A DNA stretch of 64,000 nt, taken from positions 40,521,021-40,585,020 of the forward strand of contig CM034533.1 in assembly GCA_020002185.1 (NCBI GenBank), given 5' to 3'. Origin of the DNA: Paraescarpia echinospica. Its lineage: Eukaryota > Annelida > Polychaeta > Sabellida > Siboglinidae. The notes under the pieces are model-generated. The model was not told the DNA's origin and made no database searches. It saw nothing but the letters and a program-made list of their open reading frames with translations. Position numbers and translations under genes: made by a program. Positions within the stretch are counted from its first letter, which is position 1, and the number at the start of each line of letters is the position of its first letter. Positions 13,401 to 28,400 of this stretch are shown piece by piece.

Positions 13401-16400
13401 TGGTGTGTTTTTATTACATCATGGTGTGTTGTTACACCATGGTGTTTTCTTATGCCATGGTGTTTTATTGTTATGTCACAGTGTGTTGTTATGCCATGGT
13501 GTGTTGTTGTTACACTATGGTGTGTTGTTTTTATGCCATGGTGTGTTTTTGTTACATCATGGTGTGTTGTTGTTATATCATGGTGTGTTGTTGCTACACC
13601 TTGGTGTATTGCTGTTACACCACAGTGTGTTGTTGTTATGCCATTGTGTGTTTTTGTTACACCGTGGTGTGTTGTTGTTACACCTTGGTATGTTGTTGCT
13701 ACACCACAGTGTGTTATTGTTATGCTATGATGATTATTAATATTTATTATTATTATTCACTTTATTTTGATTAAAAGGGGCTCCCATGTTAGCAACATGT
13801 TATGTCTTAATGGTAGTCTCCTTGACCTTCACATTTACTTAAACTATTTCAATGTGTACATGTATGTATGTGGTCAATATGAATCTGTCTGCCTGTCTCT
13901 GTCTGTTTGTCTCTCTGTCTGGTGTGTTGTTGTTACGCCATGGTGTGTTGTTGCTGCAGGTAACGAGCCGTCGAAGGAGTTGTGTCAGACGAAGCTGACG
14001 GATGCTGAGCTGCAGAAACTGCAGGACGCTATTGAAGATCTCTACTACTTTGAGTTTGTCATCGGTGTGTTGTGCTTTTCACTGTCTGCAACTGCTGTCT
14101 AATTCTGTTGCTGTTCTTGAAGCAAAATACTTGGATAAATCTCCCCCCGACCTTCTTTGTGTTTATGGCAAGGAATACATACACTATTTGGAATGCCTAC
14201 CAGGAAGTGGTACATAACAGAACACCAGCTGTTAGACACGTGATGCCATATGTGTTGTGATTACTGTGTAATAAAGTTGCGCTGAGTACCGAGGATAGCC
14301 TGTAGAAACCATCAGCAAAACTCAATAGCACAATACTATCAATAGTAGATTAAACTGTTGATAGTCATCACGATTTGTCATCATATTATAATATATATAT
14401 TATATTTCAACATGTTTACTTGTGTCATTGTAATACTGTTTGTCAGAACAGTGTAATTTACAAATTCAGTTTTTAATCGACCGTCTCCAAAGCCACTCGG
14501 TGGCGTCACCCATAAATTATTTATGTTTCTCACAGCTTTCCTGGCTGATAGCTATACCAGGGTACCATCGCGATACATCATCGTACTATTGCAATAGTTT
14601 ATGCAATATCACAATAGTATAACAACAGCTGTACAGCAGTTGTAAGACAATCACAGCATTAAAATTATCCACAATAGTTTTACTGTTTATTTAGGATCGA
14701 CAATGTTAAGAAAGTGTGTTTCATGGGTATAACATGTACAAATTTACACGTATCCATATAGCAATATGACAGTGGATAGAATAGAGAATATGTTTTTCAT
14801 GTACCAATTATCCTATGTAGTGCACTGTTTTGGTGAAACATTACAGTGGCGTGATAATACGTAGTAAAATAGTTTATGTAGTAAGTTAGTAGATTCCTAC
14901 AAATGTCTATCAAACATTGTCACAGATTCAAAGTTTATTGTACGCAGGGCTTTCTGAAATTGTGTTTTGGAATAGCTGCTCCTCACGCAATGGACGTCAT
15001 CAAGTAACCACCCCATCCTAACACGGATTGTTACGTTTGTCGCCAGATGACATTCCTGTGCGGGGTTTCATTGGCCACCTTGAGGAGGGTGGCTTCCTGC
15101 CCCACAACCACAAGATCTACCTGTGGACCCACCTTCACTTCAACATTGAGTACAACGGTGACAGGGTAAAGATCTTGCGTTATTATTCATGTGTGACTGG
15201 GCATAAAGTCACAGAATTGTTAAATTGAATTTTTTACATTTTTGGATTTCACAGCTTTAAAATGGTGCCTCATTTGTTGAAATGTCTTCAGTAGTTTTTC
15301 ATTTATTGCAAAAATTGAAGGAAACTTTGTTAATAAAACTTAAAGCAAACTGGACATTGACAGATGAGACTATAAGTTATGCATTTCTGCCAAAATCAAA
15401 AAATTGATGGGACATGACCTAGACAAATTTGTTTGGCTCTTGTGCAGAATAGGTCTGCGTCACTTAATACCTGGTTTGTCGTGATGGGTCAAATATCACT
15501 CTGATTTCTAGCCAGAAAGCACAATTTTGCTTTATTACCAGTTTCTGCAAAAGACCACCCTTCGATTTGACTGCTAGAATTCACTGAAGAGGAAAGACCA
15601 TGTGACTAGGCTTGTCCAGGATGGACCACTATACAAATGGTCCTCGTACAACGTAGCATGCTTGGTCCTGTTTGGAAACTACAATTCTAAACTTGGTCCT
15701 GCTTGGTGGGCATCAAGCTATTTAAGTTCAGAACCAAAACGTTTATTATAATAAATTTAGAACAGTTGAATATTTGTATAGATACTGATGATGAAAAGTA
15801 ATACTGCTGATGATACGACCAAACTACAGACAAACAATCCTACAACAGGGTTCACACGGGGCAGGGAAATCCTTGAATAGCATGAAGTTTCATTAGTTAA
15901 AAATCAAGGCCTTGGAAGCCTAGAATTTTCTAAATGGCATGGAAAAACCTGTTTTCTTAAATAAAATCGATGACACAAAAAACTGTCAGTTCTCCACCTA
16001 TGGAAACCTTGAGTGTTGACACTTACTAAACACAATTTGGCAGGCAGTATGCCTTCAATACAGTATAATCTTAAGAATGTTATATTAATAAATGAAAAGC
16101 TAGGAACAGTCTGCCTCCATTTAAATAACATTACAGAAAATGTTCACAGCGTTTTTACTGATGGTGCAACCCATGTGTTGAATTTAGTTTACTGATGTAC
16201 ACAGAAAGATGGCATCACTGAGATTGTGGCTGGTTGTTTGCAGATCATCTATGCCAATGTGTCAACCAAGAACAAGTCTCCCGTGAGCCTGGAGGGGGTC
16301 AGCGCCCCCTTTAAGGTGACCTTCACGTACAGCGTCAAGTGGACGGAGACAGCGTGAGTGAAACACTCACATACTTCCTCCAGTTATTCAACTAATATAA

Positions 16401-19400
16401 TGTTGTTGATGATTCTGTCATAGAGTTTTGTGAGAATGAGACCTCCGCTCAGTGAGTCCACGACATGTTCTCCATTTCCCTGCATGAATTGTTTTATTTC
16501 CCCTGGCACAGACACCGTACACAAGTGACCAACGGCTTAGGGTGTATCTTCCGAAAGACACAGGCAACGTAGGGTGAACAAAATCGTCCAAGGTTCAACA
16601 CATTGGCTGAATCAGTACTGAACCACCGCCCAGCCAGCACCAGCATTCAAACACCAGTTCCTCCGAAAGACAGTTGAGCGTTCTAACTGCTCGACCACAG
16701 CACCCCACATATGAATTACATCACGACTAAAATAAGGCCATATACAAAAAATTTGCCGGTTTCTCGTCAGAACGTAGTCAAAAGTAAATGAGTGATGCAT
16801 TTTTATTTTTAGAATGCTGATGGAGGTGTTAGTGACTATGAGAGGGGCTATTCGCAATGATCAGTGAATGAAGATGCATACCGAGTGTATTTTACAAGTG
16901 ACAATGCTGTAAACAGATTCATTTGTCGTGTTAAAGTAATAGTTTTCACTTAAAATTGTGTCGGAACACATTTATTGGAATATTGTTTATTAACAAATAA
17001 AACCAATTCTCAGCAGTCAAAAATCATACAGTACAAAAAAATGTGTTGGTGTCCAAAAACGTAGTCCCTATGTACTGTATGTATTCAGACAGACAAATAT
17101 TACGTGTCCGAAAATATGCAATACAGAAAATAATAATTTCTGTAGATTTATAGTGTGTCTGAAAACATACTGTCCAGTTACATTCAGTAATACAAATACA
17201 TACAGTCATTACAGTAATACAAATGCATACAGTCATTGCAATAATACAAATGCATACAGTCATTACAGTAATACAAATACACACAGTCATTACAGTAATA
17301 CAAATACATACAGTCATTACAGTAATACAAATACACACAACCATTACAGTAACATAAACACACATTCATTACAGTAATACAAATACACACAGCCATTACA
17401 GTAATACAAATGCATACAGCCATTACAGTAATACAAATACATACAGTCATTACAGTAATACAAATACAGTCATTACAGTAATACAAATACAGTTTTCTGT
17501 AAGTCAGTCAAAATCCGATAAATCTGGTTCCCATACAATTATATCAAGATTGTCATTATACGACATCTAACTTGGGTCGTGTCAGAAACCGGCTTGCTAA
17601 TATGTTCGTGGTGCCACCTGGTGTGTGTTTGGTGTCCTACAAAGACTTGTCAAGTTGGTACAAAGGGAGGCGGTCTGTTCCTAACTTTTCATTTATTAAT
17701 TTTTCATTTATTAATTCCACCAAATTTTGTTTAGAAAGTATGCCCATAACAGCGTTCGCAATTTGGAAGATATGCCCAGGAGCATGTTCAAATGGTAAAA
17801 AATATCCAGTTTCAAAACAAGCTTTAATGACAATAATGCAGAGATGGGCTGAGTTAACCACGGTACCCTTTGATGTTCAACAATTCCCTAATTTCCCACA
17901 TTCTACATGGCAGACTTCCTGTTACAAATTACTACGCTGGCTAATTCAGGTTAAAGCAACAGACTGGCTCCCTTTAAAGGTGATCATTGTAATATCTGGC
18001 GCTTGAAGCTTTTCACCTGATTACTAGCAGTATAACAATCATCAAAGTTGGGTTTCCACTGCAGAACAAAATTCTCGGACCGTGGAAAGAGAGTTCGCGA
18101 TAGCAGCTTCTTCCCCAAAACACTTGAGGTGTGTCACGTTATGTCAATTTCCTTGTCTTCAATCTGCTGCATTTTGTGTTGGTATACCTGTATGAATTAA
18201 AGTTTGTATTTGTTTTTGTAAAAAATATTTTGATTAAGACGTGTTTCTTGAACAAAGTCAATAGGGAAATATTTAGGAACATTTTGTTCTATTTTTCTGC
18301 CAATTCACTCACTATATGTGAACTACAAAGGTGAAACATATAAAACATAATATTAGGCATGTCCGTAACCATCCCTAATCAGATATGGGGATTTTTAAAA
18401 CAAATTTTTTGTATTTACTGATGTCATTACTGTTTCTAAACTCTTGGTTATTTAACCTTTAAGAGCTTATCTCATTTACATGCATAATTTAATATATTTT
18501 ATAATTGTTGGCATTGATGAATTTGTGTTAATCTGGTACATGGAATGATATTTACCTTTCAGATCCACTGGCTGTCCATAATAAACTCCATGGTTCTGGT
18601 CTTCCTTCTGATTGGCTTTGTGATCATTATAATGGTGAGTTAGCGTCATTTTTGTTTGTAAGTTAACATTACTAAATTACCAGGTGCTTCAAAAACGTAC
18701 ATATTATTATTAATATCTTATTTGTTTTGTCATTATTGTAAAGGTGAGTTACTATTATGTTGGTAAATTGATATTGTTTTGATGAGTTTTCATTATCTTA
18801 TTTGCTTCGTCATCTTTAAATTGATAAGTAAACATAATCTTGACATGTTAACATTACTTTAGTAAGTTAGTATGATCATGGTAAATTACTATTATTTTAG
18901 TAAGTTAACGTTGTATTATTTGTTAACATTATCTTGGTAAGTGGCTTTATTTTATCTTAACCCTTTAGAAGACTTTACGTCATTTTATGAAACCTGCTCC
19001 GAATCCTTACAGCACGCACACAAAATCACCATGTTAATGGGTTCACCAAGTCTTTTGAATTTAATATTGTTGTGCTTCCTTTCCTAACATTGCAAGTTGT
19101 GTGTTTGCAAAGACTGTAGTGTATATCTATGAACTCTTGTCAGTTGATATTTCCAAACAGCGCTCATTTAAAAACTTCCAATACAGAGCTATATCATAAA
19201 TACCCCCGCGCACAGCAGATACACTAAAGAAACTAGTGATACAAGTTACATAAATATCCAGACGGTGGCGCCACCTCCACATGTCAAAGTAGAAAATGTT
19301 TGTAGCCATTTGTGGCTGCTCAAGGAAATGTGTGTCTGGCCACTTTCGGTCGTTCTAGGTCTAAAGGATTAATAAGTTTTCCGGATGTCTGAGTGTGCAC

Positions 19401-22400
19401 TGTGGGCCATCATTGTCTTGACCTGTCAGTTGTTTCTGCTGTTTACCTTTACTGTACGATTATCTGTTCACCGTAGACCCGGGTGTTAAAAAATGACTTT
19501 GCCAAGAGTAACGATGATGATGAAGATTTGATGGATGATGAAGAGAATGGGTGGAAGATTATACACACGGATGTCTTCCGCTTCCCGCCCTACAAAGCCT
19601 TCTTTTGCGCCATCCTTGGTACGTGAACCGTAGTTGTGTGGTGTGGCTGTCAGCTGAACTTGATACACGTTGACTAGCGCCTTTGCGTGTCATCCGACGT
19701 TGCAAATGTGAAAATGATTAGACCAGTCTAATATAAAACATAATGTCCGTTGCCTCGCTTCATCATTTGTAGATGAAATTATCTTATCCTATTTCAAGTG
19801 TTTACAATTTGTCAGTGATTAGTACATCTATATAATGATGAGCTAACTTTGACGGCGTTTGGCGGTGTCTCCTCCGAAGTGCTGAGATCCACTTGCCGCT
19901 TTCTTGGACCACTGGCGATTCATTACTTGACATACACAACAGTAGTTAATTAGAGTTATTTACTTACGTTAACCTGATCAGCCATTCCCCAGAGGGTGCT
20001 AATAAGGCCCTTAACCAGAAATATTTGTTGTCTGTCTTGAACTTATCAAAAATGTGCTTTTTAGCACGCGAACTGCTTGGGTGGAAGCCATTCACAGTCA
20101 TTATTGGCCAGTTTAGTTTTTCAAAAGACAAACCAGGGTCAATTGAGCCATTGTTTACTGATCCATTACATTTGTTTCACTGCCAGTTGGGCCAATGATA
20201 GTCATTAATGTGGGCCCCTAGACTTGGAACTATTAGTTAATCTAATGGCTAGCTGGCCCACTCTAAATTCCACCAGTCTTATCAGTTGTAATTATCTGTC
20301 TTGGCCAGTCATCTGCCAGTCTTGAAGACAGGCCGACTGGTCTCAGGCTAAGCCCCTGGCGCTGTCATGGCTTTACGTTCACTTTACCAGGAAATATTTG
20401 TGCTCCATGGTCGGGTGTAAGCTAGTTGTATGTGATTCTCATAAAAATGGCATGTAGGTGAAACTCACTACATCGTGGTTGCTCTGTGAGAATGTGATCT
20501 ATACATGAAGTGTGTCAGGACAAAACGCAATATATCCATTTTCTTGGTTTGGGGAAAATGTCACTTTTGTGTTCCGTCCTCAAAGTTTAAATAAAAACTT
20601 GTACGTACATGAAGTTGGTGTATATTAAGAATCCAAAATCATAGAGAATGGTAGCAAAGTGTAGAATATTTGTAGCATATTTGTTACGTGAAAATGTGAT
20701 ATTAAATCATTTTGTTATAAAAGCGCTGTATATTTATACAGCGTGCCGTCCCTTTACGTAGTTGCACGTGCCACAAAATGGTGCTGATTGGCTGAAAATG
20801 GATATATCGCATTATAAAACAGACGGATTGCGCTTGTCGTGTTTTGAAAACAAAGACACTTTTTGCATGTTGTTTAATGTGGATTTATTGCTTTGTAGTC
20901 CTTTGGCCGAAGGTCCAAGGGACTATTGCCATCACTCGCCATCCGCCGTTAGCTGCCGTATCTCAGAAACCGTTCAGCAACTTTTTCTCTAATTTTACAT
21001 GGACATAGCATAGGCCACTGCCACTATGCACGAGAAATCTGTATTTGATTGAATCATTCTAAGGGCTCCCTAGTTTGTATAAATTAAGTCGCATTCTAGC
21101 TCAACACATGTTTAAAGAAACGTTTTGTCCTTGTTTAGGCAAAATTTCAAAAATGGCGTTTATCGCGTTTTGCCCTGAAAACCTTCACATGTATTCTGCT
21201 GCAGGTGTTGGCTCTCAGTTCCTGGCGACCGCGACAGGAATCCTCCTCATGGCCATGCTTGGAATGTTCAACGTGCATCGTCACGGTTCAATAAACACTG
21301 CCTCCATTCTGCTGTATGCGCTCACATCATGTAAGTTACCCTCGATCGTCATGGTTCATTAAACACAGCCTAGTCACGTCATGGTTCATTAAACACAACC
21401 TTTTTTCACATCATGTAAGTTACCTGTGATCGTCATGGTTCATTAAACACAACCTTATTCATGTCATGTAAGTTACCTCTTCATTGTCATGGTTCATTAA
21501 ACACAACCTCATTCATGTAATGTAAGTTACCTGGCGACCGCGACAGGAGTCCTCCTCATGGCCATGCTTGGAATGTTCAACGTGCATCGTCACGGTTCAA
21601 TAAACACTGCCATCGTCATGGTTCATTAAACACAACCTCATTCACATCATGTAAGTTACCTCTTCATCGTCATGGTTCATTAAACACAGCCTCATTCACA
21701 TAATGTAAGTTATCTCTCAACTGTCATGGTTCATTAAACACAGCCTCATTCTCGTCATGTAAGTTACCACTTGATTGTCATGGTTCATTAAACACAACCT
21801 CATTCACGTAATGTAAGTGACCTCTGAACAGTCATGGTTCATTAAACACAGCTTCATTCACATCATGTAAGTTACCTCTTGATCGTCATGGTTCATTAAA
21901 CACAACCTCATTCACGTAATGTAAGTGACCTCTCAACAGTCATGGTTCATTAAACACAGCTACATTCACATCATGTAAGTTACCTCTTGATCGTCATGGT
22001 TCATTAAACACAACCTCATTCACGTAATGTAAGTGACCTCTCAACAGTCATGGTTCATTAAACACAGCCTCATTCACATCGTATAAGTTACCTCTTGATC
22101 ATCATGGTTCATTAGACACAGCCTCATTCACGTCATGTAAGTTACCTCTTGATCGTCATGGTTCATTAAACAACCTCATTCACGTAATGTAAGTGACCTC
22201 TCAACAGTCATGGTTCATTAAACACAGCCTCATTCACATCGTATAAGTTACCTCTTGATCGTCATGGTTCATTAGACACAGCCTCATTCACGTCATGTAA
22301 GTTACCTATTGATTGTGATGGTTCATTAAACACAGCCTCGTTCTGTTCTAGTTCAGGTCAGAGTTGCCTTTAACGCTACTGCTGAGAGAACTTGAATTGA

Positions 22401-25400
22401 TGATGACAAAATTGTTGTGAAAGTCCAATTACAACCAATTGACATATTTAAGTAAATCAGTAGTTTTTTATTTTATTTTCTGTCATAAATTGGGTAGCCT
22501 TTGTAAATGTTGTCTGTCACGTTATGCCACTAATTAACGTGAATAACATTTTCTTTTCAAATCAGTAAGTCTACGACATCTAAGTGATCATCTCAGAATG
22601 TCGATATCCGGTATCAGACAAAATATTACTTTCATCTGGCCCAAACCTCCTCACCTCAGAGAACAGTTTGTAAACATTGATTTGATGATATCACTATATA
22701 TATGTACAGAATCGGTCCGAAGTGTAAAATATCGATGTCTGACACCATACGAAACTGCCTCTGGAACTGTGGCCCAACTTGTGGCGGTGTGTTGCAGGCA
22801 TAGCGGGCTACGTGGCAAGCAGCATGTACCGCAAGATGCAGGGCAGCTACTGGGTGTGGTGTATTAACCTCGCATCTGCCCTCTTCGCAGGTTTGTTCAG
22901 CGCCACCTAGTGACAAAACTGGTGTCTCCTTCACTAAAATATACAGGCAACACAAACAAACAGATAACACACGAGCAGTGACGCACACGCATGCACACAT
23001 TCACACATGTACAGGTTCATACACAGGCACACATTCACACATGTACAGGTTCATATACAGGCACACATTCAAACATGTACAGGTTCATATACAGGCACAC
23101 ATTCAAACATGTACAGGTTCATATACAGGCACACATTCACACATGTACAGGTTCATATACAGGCACACATTCACACATGTACAGGTTCATACACAGGCCC
23201 ACATTCAAACATGTACAGGTTCATATACAGGCACACATTCAAACATGTACAGGTTCATATACAGGCACACATTCACACATGTACAGGTTCATATACAGGC
23301 ACACATTCACACATGTACAGGTTCATACACAGGCACACATTCACACATGTACAGGTTCATACACAGGCACACATTCACACATGTACAGGTTCATACACAG
23401 GCCCACATTCACACATGTACAGGTTCATATACAGGCACACATTCACACATGTACAGGTTCATATACAGGCACACATTCACACATGTACAGGTTCATACAC
23501 AGGCCCACATTCACACATGCACAGGTTCATATACAGGCACACATTCAAACATGTACAGGTTCATATACAGGCACACGTTCAAACATGTGCAGGTTCATAT
23601 ACAGGCACACATTCACACATGCACAGGTTCATACACAGGCACACATTCAAACATGTACAGGTTCATATACAGGCACACGTTTAAACATGTACAGGTTCAT
23701 ATACAGGCACACATTCACACATGTACAGGTTCATACACAGGCACACATTCAAACATGTACAGGTTCATATACAGGCACACATTCACACATGTACAGGTTC
23801 ATACACAGGCACACATTCACACATGTACAGGTTCATATACAGGCACACATTCACACATGCACAGGTTCATATACAGGCACACATTCACACATGTACAGGT
23901 TCATATACAGGCACACATTCAAACATGTACATGTTCATACACAGGCACACATTCACACATGTACAGTTTCATATACAGGCACACATTCACACATGCACAG
24001 GTTCATATACAGGCACACATTCACACATGTACAGGTTCATATACAGGCACACATTCAAACATGTACAGGTTCATATACAGGCCCACATTCACACATGCAC
24101 AGGTTCATATACAGGCACACATTCAAACATGCACAGGTTCATATACAGGCCCACATTCACACATGCACAGGTTCATATCAGGCACACATTCACACATGCA
24201 CAGGTTCATACACAGGCACACATTCAAACATGTACAGGTTCATATACAGGCACACGTTCAAACATGTACAGGTTCATATACAGGCACACATTCAAACATG
24301 TACAGGTTCATATACAGGCACACATTCACACATGCACAGGTTCATACACAGGCACACATTCAAACATGTACAGGTTCATATACAGGCACACGTTCAAACA
24401 TGTACAGGTTCATATACAGGCACACATTCACACATGTACAGGTTCATATACAGGCACACGTTCAAACATGTACAGGTTCATATACAGGCACACATTCACA
24501 CATGTACAGGTTCATACACAGGCATACATTCAAACATGTACAGGTTCATATACAGGCACACATTCAAACATGTACAGGTTCATATACAGGCACACATTCA
24601 AACATGTACAGGTTCATATACAGGCACACATTCACACATGTACAGGTTCATATACAGGCACACGTTCAAACATGTACAGGTTCATACACAGGCACACATT
24701 CAAACATGTACAGGTTCATATACAAGCACACATTCACACATGTACAGGTTCATACACAGGCACACATTCAAACATGTACAGGTTCATACACAGGCACACA
24801 TTCAAACATGTACAGGTTCATACACAGGCACACATTCAAACATGTACAGGTTCATATACAGGCACACATTCAAACATGTACAGGTTCATATACAGGCACA
24901 CATTCAAACATGTACAGGTTCATACACAGGCACACATTCAAACATGTACAGGTTCATATACAGGCACACATTCAAACATGTACAGGTTCATATACAGGCA
25001 CACATTCAAACATGTACAGGTTCATATACAGGCACACATTCAAACATGTACAGGTTCATACACAGGCACACATTCAAACATGTACAGGTTCATATACAGG
25101 CACACATTCACACATGTACAGGTTCATACACAGGCATACATTCAAACATGTACATGTTCATATACAGGCACACATTCACACATGTACAGGTTCATACACA
25201 GGCACACATTCAAACATGTACAGGTTCATATACAGGCACACATTCACACATGTACAGGTTCATACACAGGCACACATTCAAACATGTCCAGGTTCATATA
25301 CAGGCACACATTCACACATGTACAGGTTCATACACAGGCATACATTCAAACATGTACAGGTTCATATACAGGCACACATTCACACATGTACAGGTTCATA

Positions 25401-28400
25401 TACAGGCACACGTTCAAACATGTACAGGTTCATATACAGGCACACATTCACACATGTACAGGTTCATACACAGGCACACATTCACACATGTACAGGTTCA
25501 TACACAGGCACACATTCAAACATGTACAGGTTCATATACAGGCACACATTCACACATGTACAGGTTCATACACAGGCATACATTCAAACATGTACAGGTT
25601 CAAATACAGGCACACATTCAAACATGTACAGGTTCATACACAGGCACACATTCAAACATGTCCAGGTTCATATACAGGCACACATTCACACATGCATATG
25701 GAGTGTGCGTCTTTTATACGTCAACCTGGCTGTAATGAGTAGAAGTGAATGTCGCCTACATGACGCAGTACACACTGCCACTGTGTCTGATCCAACCGTA
25801 TGTTTACAGCCCCGTTCTTTGTCGTGTGGAGTTTTGTGAACAGCGTGGCATGGGCATACGGCTCTACCCAGGCCCTGCCCTGGGAGACAGTCATCCTTCT
25901 CGGCTGTCTGTGGGCCTTCCGTGAGTACCACCGCCCCTCTTGTCTCTGTTTTCCCCAAATACAACATCTAGATAAGATTACTGAACATTCTTCAGGATAG
26001 TATACCCGCCAACATTTTGGTGAAATCCGGGAGATTCATCAGCGGTTCAACATGCATCATGCTGTCTCATCACGCTGTCTGAGATGGTGACATTGAAAGA
26101 CGGGGAGGGTTGCTGTTGGAGATTTTTTGCCAGAAATTCAGCAGTTCAGCTCTCGACACATCTCCCATGCTGTCGCGCTGTCTCGAAGACGGGGGAGGAG
26201 TGCTGTTGGAGATTTTCAAGTATTTTGGGAGACCAGGAGATACACCCTAAATGCATTTTCTGGGAGAGTTTGCAATTATAAAGTGGTTCTTTTTAAATTC
26301 CAAAAATGTCATTTTGACATATCCAAACAAATTTGACCTGGTAGAAACATTCGTTGGCATTGCACGCCAATTTCTTCAGTACCTATGATGCCGAATGACG
26401 TTATTGTATACGTGAGGTAGCTCGTAATTTCCCTTATCTCGATTGGACTCAAAACACATAGACTGGGAGGGAGCAAAAATAGTAGACAAGGAATCCAACC
26501 GAAGAATCAGACACAAAAGAAGCCATATGGATCAGAAAGACCGGAACACCAATCAATCGAGATGAGGGAAATTACGATCTACCTGATATGTATGATGACG
26601 TCATTCAGTGTCATAGGTACAGTCAGCGGGCAGCACCAACGAAAGTGCACTAGAAAAAGCATTCCTTCTGGAATACACAGTTGATCCACTGAATACAGAA
26701 CTAACTGAAATGGTGCATTTGTAATTGAATTGGAAATTGTGGAATTTTAATGGAAATGAAAACTACTTGAATTTGATTTGATTTTGTGGCAGTCATCTGA
26801 AACAATAGCTATCTTTTATGAGACAGACACGTATTTGTTCAACACTACAGTTCCACCCTAACTCTTCAATAGCCCTTTAATGCAATGATGACTACTGCAG
26901 GTCCTTGTTCATTACATAAAACCTAACGATTCTTGTTTATTGCACCTTTGAGCTCAGATTCGTGAGGATGTAGGCACTATAAAAGTACATTGTTATTATT
27001 AGTTGCACCAAGCCCTGGTTGCCATCGGAGGGTTCTGTCTCACATTGACCCTTGACCTTCGTTTCACCCCCACAGTGGGCTACCCTCTCACGGTGATTGG
27101 GGGCATCTTTGGCAAGAACTGGGCGAGTAACTTTGACGCCCCGTGTCGCACTAAGAACATTGCCCGTGAGATCCCGTCAGTGCCCTGGTATCGCACCACC
27201 CTCGCCCACTGCATTGTGGGAGGCTTCCTGCCGTTCAGGTGAGCGAGAAATGTTGATGTTTTTTCTGAAGTCTGAACTAACTACCCATTGGTGTATAGTG
27301 AGTGTAAGGTTAGGATTAGGGTAGACTGGTGTGGGATTCTACTTTAAAACAAGTTAGTTTGTTCCGTCACCTGGAACCAACCACAGCACACCAAAAGATG
27401 TTACAATTAGCCCAACCAGCCTCTGCAATATATAACCTACCATTTAAAAATGAGATGCTTCTCGCTGAAGCTCACTATGAGCTACAGGCCAAAACACACG
27501 CTGAAAACATTTTCTGTCATGAAACACTTTTTACGACGGAAATTTCTACGAAATTTTATTATGATTTCTGGCAATGTTTCTAACTACAGCTAATAATGCG
27601 AAAACATAGCGAACAGTGAAAATCACAGCCTTCGGTGTGAAAACCACTGTTAACAAAGAGAACACCAAAGCTGATAGAGTGAGAACCACAGTTACAATTA
27701 TGAAAACCACAGCTGACTGAGTGAAAACCACTGTTAACAAAGAGAACACCACATCTGATAGAATGAGAACCACAGTTACAATTATGAAAACCACAGTCGA
27801 CTGAGTGAAAACCCCTGTTAGCAAAGAGAACACCACATCTGATAGAATGAGAACCACAGTTACAATTATGAAAACCACAGTCGACTGAGTGAAAACCACT
27901 GTTAGCAAAGAGAACACCACATCTGATAGAATGAGAACCACAGTTACAATTATGAAAACCACAGTCGACTGAGTGAAAACCACTGTTAGCAAAGAGAACA
28001 CCACATCTGATAGAATGAGAACCACAGTTACAATTATGAAAACCACAGTCGACTGAGTGAAAACCACTGTTAGCAAAGAGAACACCACAGCTGATAGAAT
28101 GAGAACCACAGTTACAATTATGAAAACCACAGTCGACTGAGTGAAAACCACTGTTAGCAAAGAGAACACCACAGCTGATAGAATGAGAACCACAGTTACA
28201 ATTATGAAAACCAGTCAACTGAGTGAAAACCACTGTTAGCAAAGAGAACACCACAGCTGATAGAATGAGAACCACAGTTACAATTATAAAAACCACAGTC
28301 AACTGAGTGAAAACCACTGTTAGCAAAGAGAACACCACGGCTGATAGAATGAGAACCACAGTTACAATTATGAAAACCAGTCAACTGAGTGAAAACCACT

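Noticed and set aside
13146..13774. Three overlapping frames rich in Cys, His or Val
   Set aside because: All come from the 21 bp minisatellite in intron 3.
22978..25839. Open frames of 953, 914 and 673 aa on the + strand
   Set aside because: They read through the 34 bp minisatellite, which has no stop in any of three frames. The repeat is intronic; exons 11 and 12 of TM9SF1 splice in phase around it.
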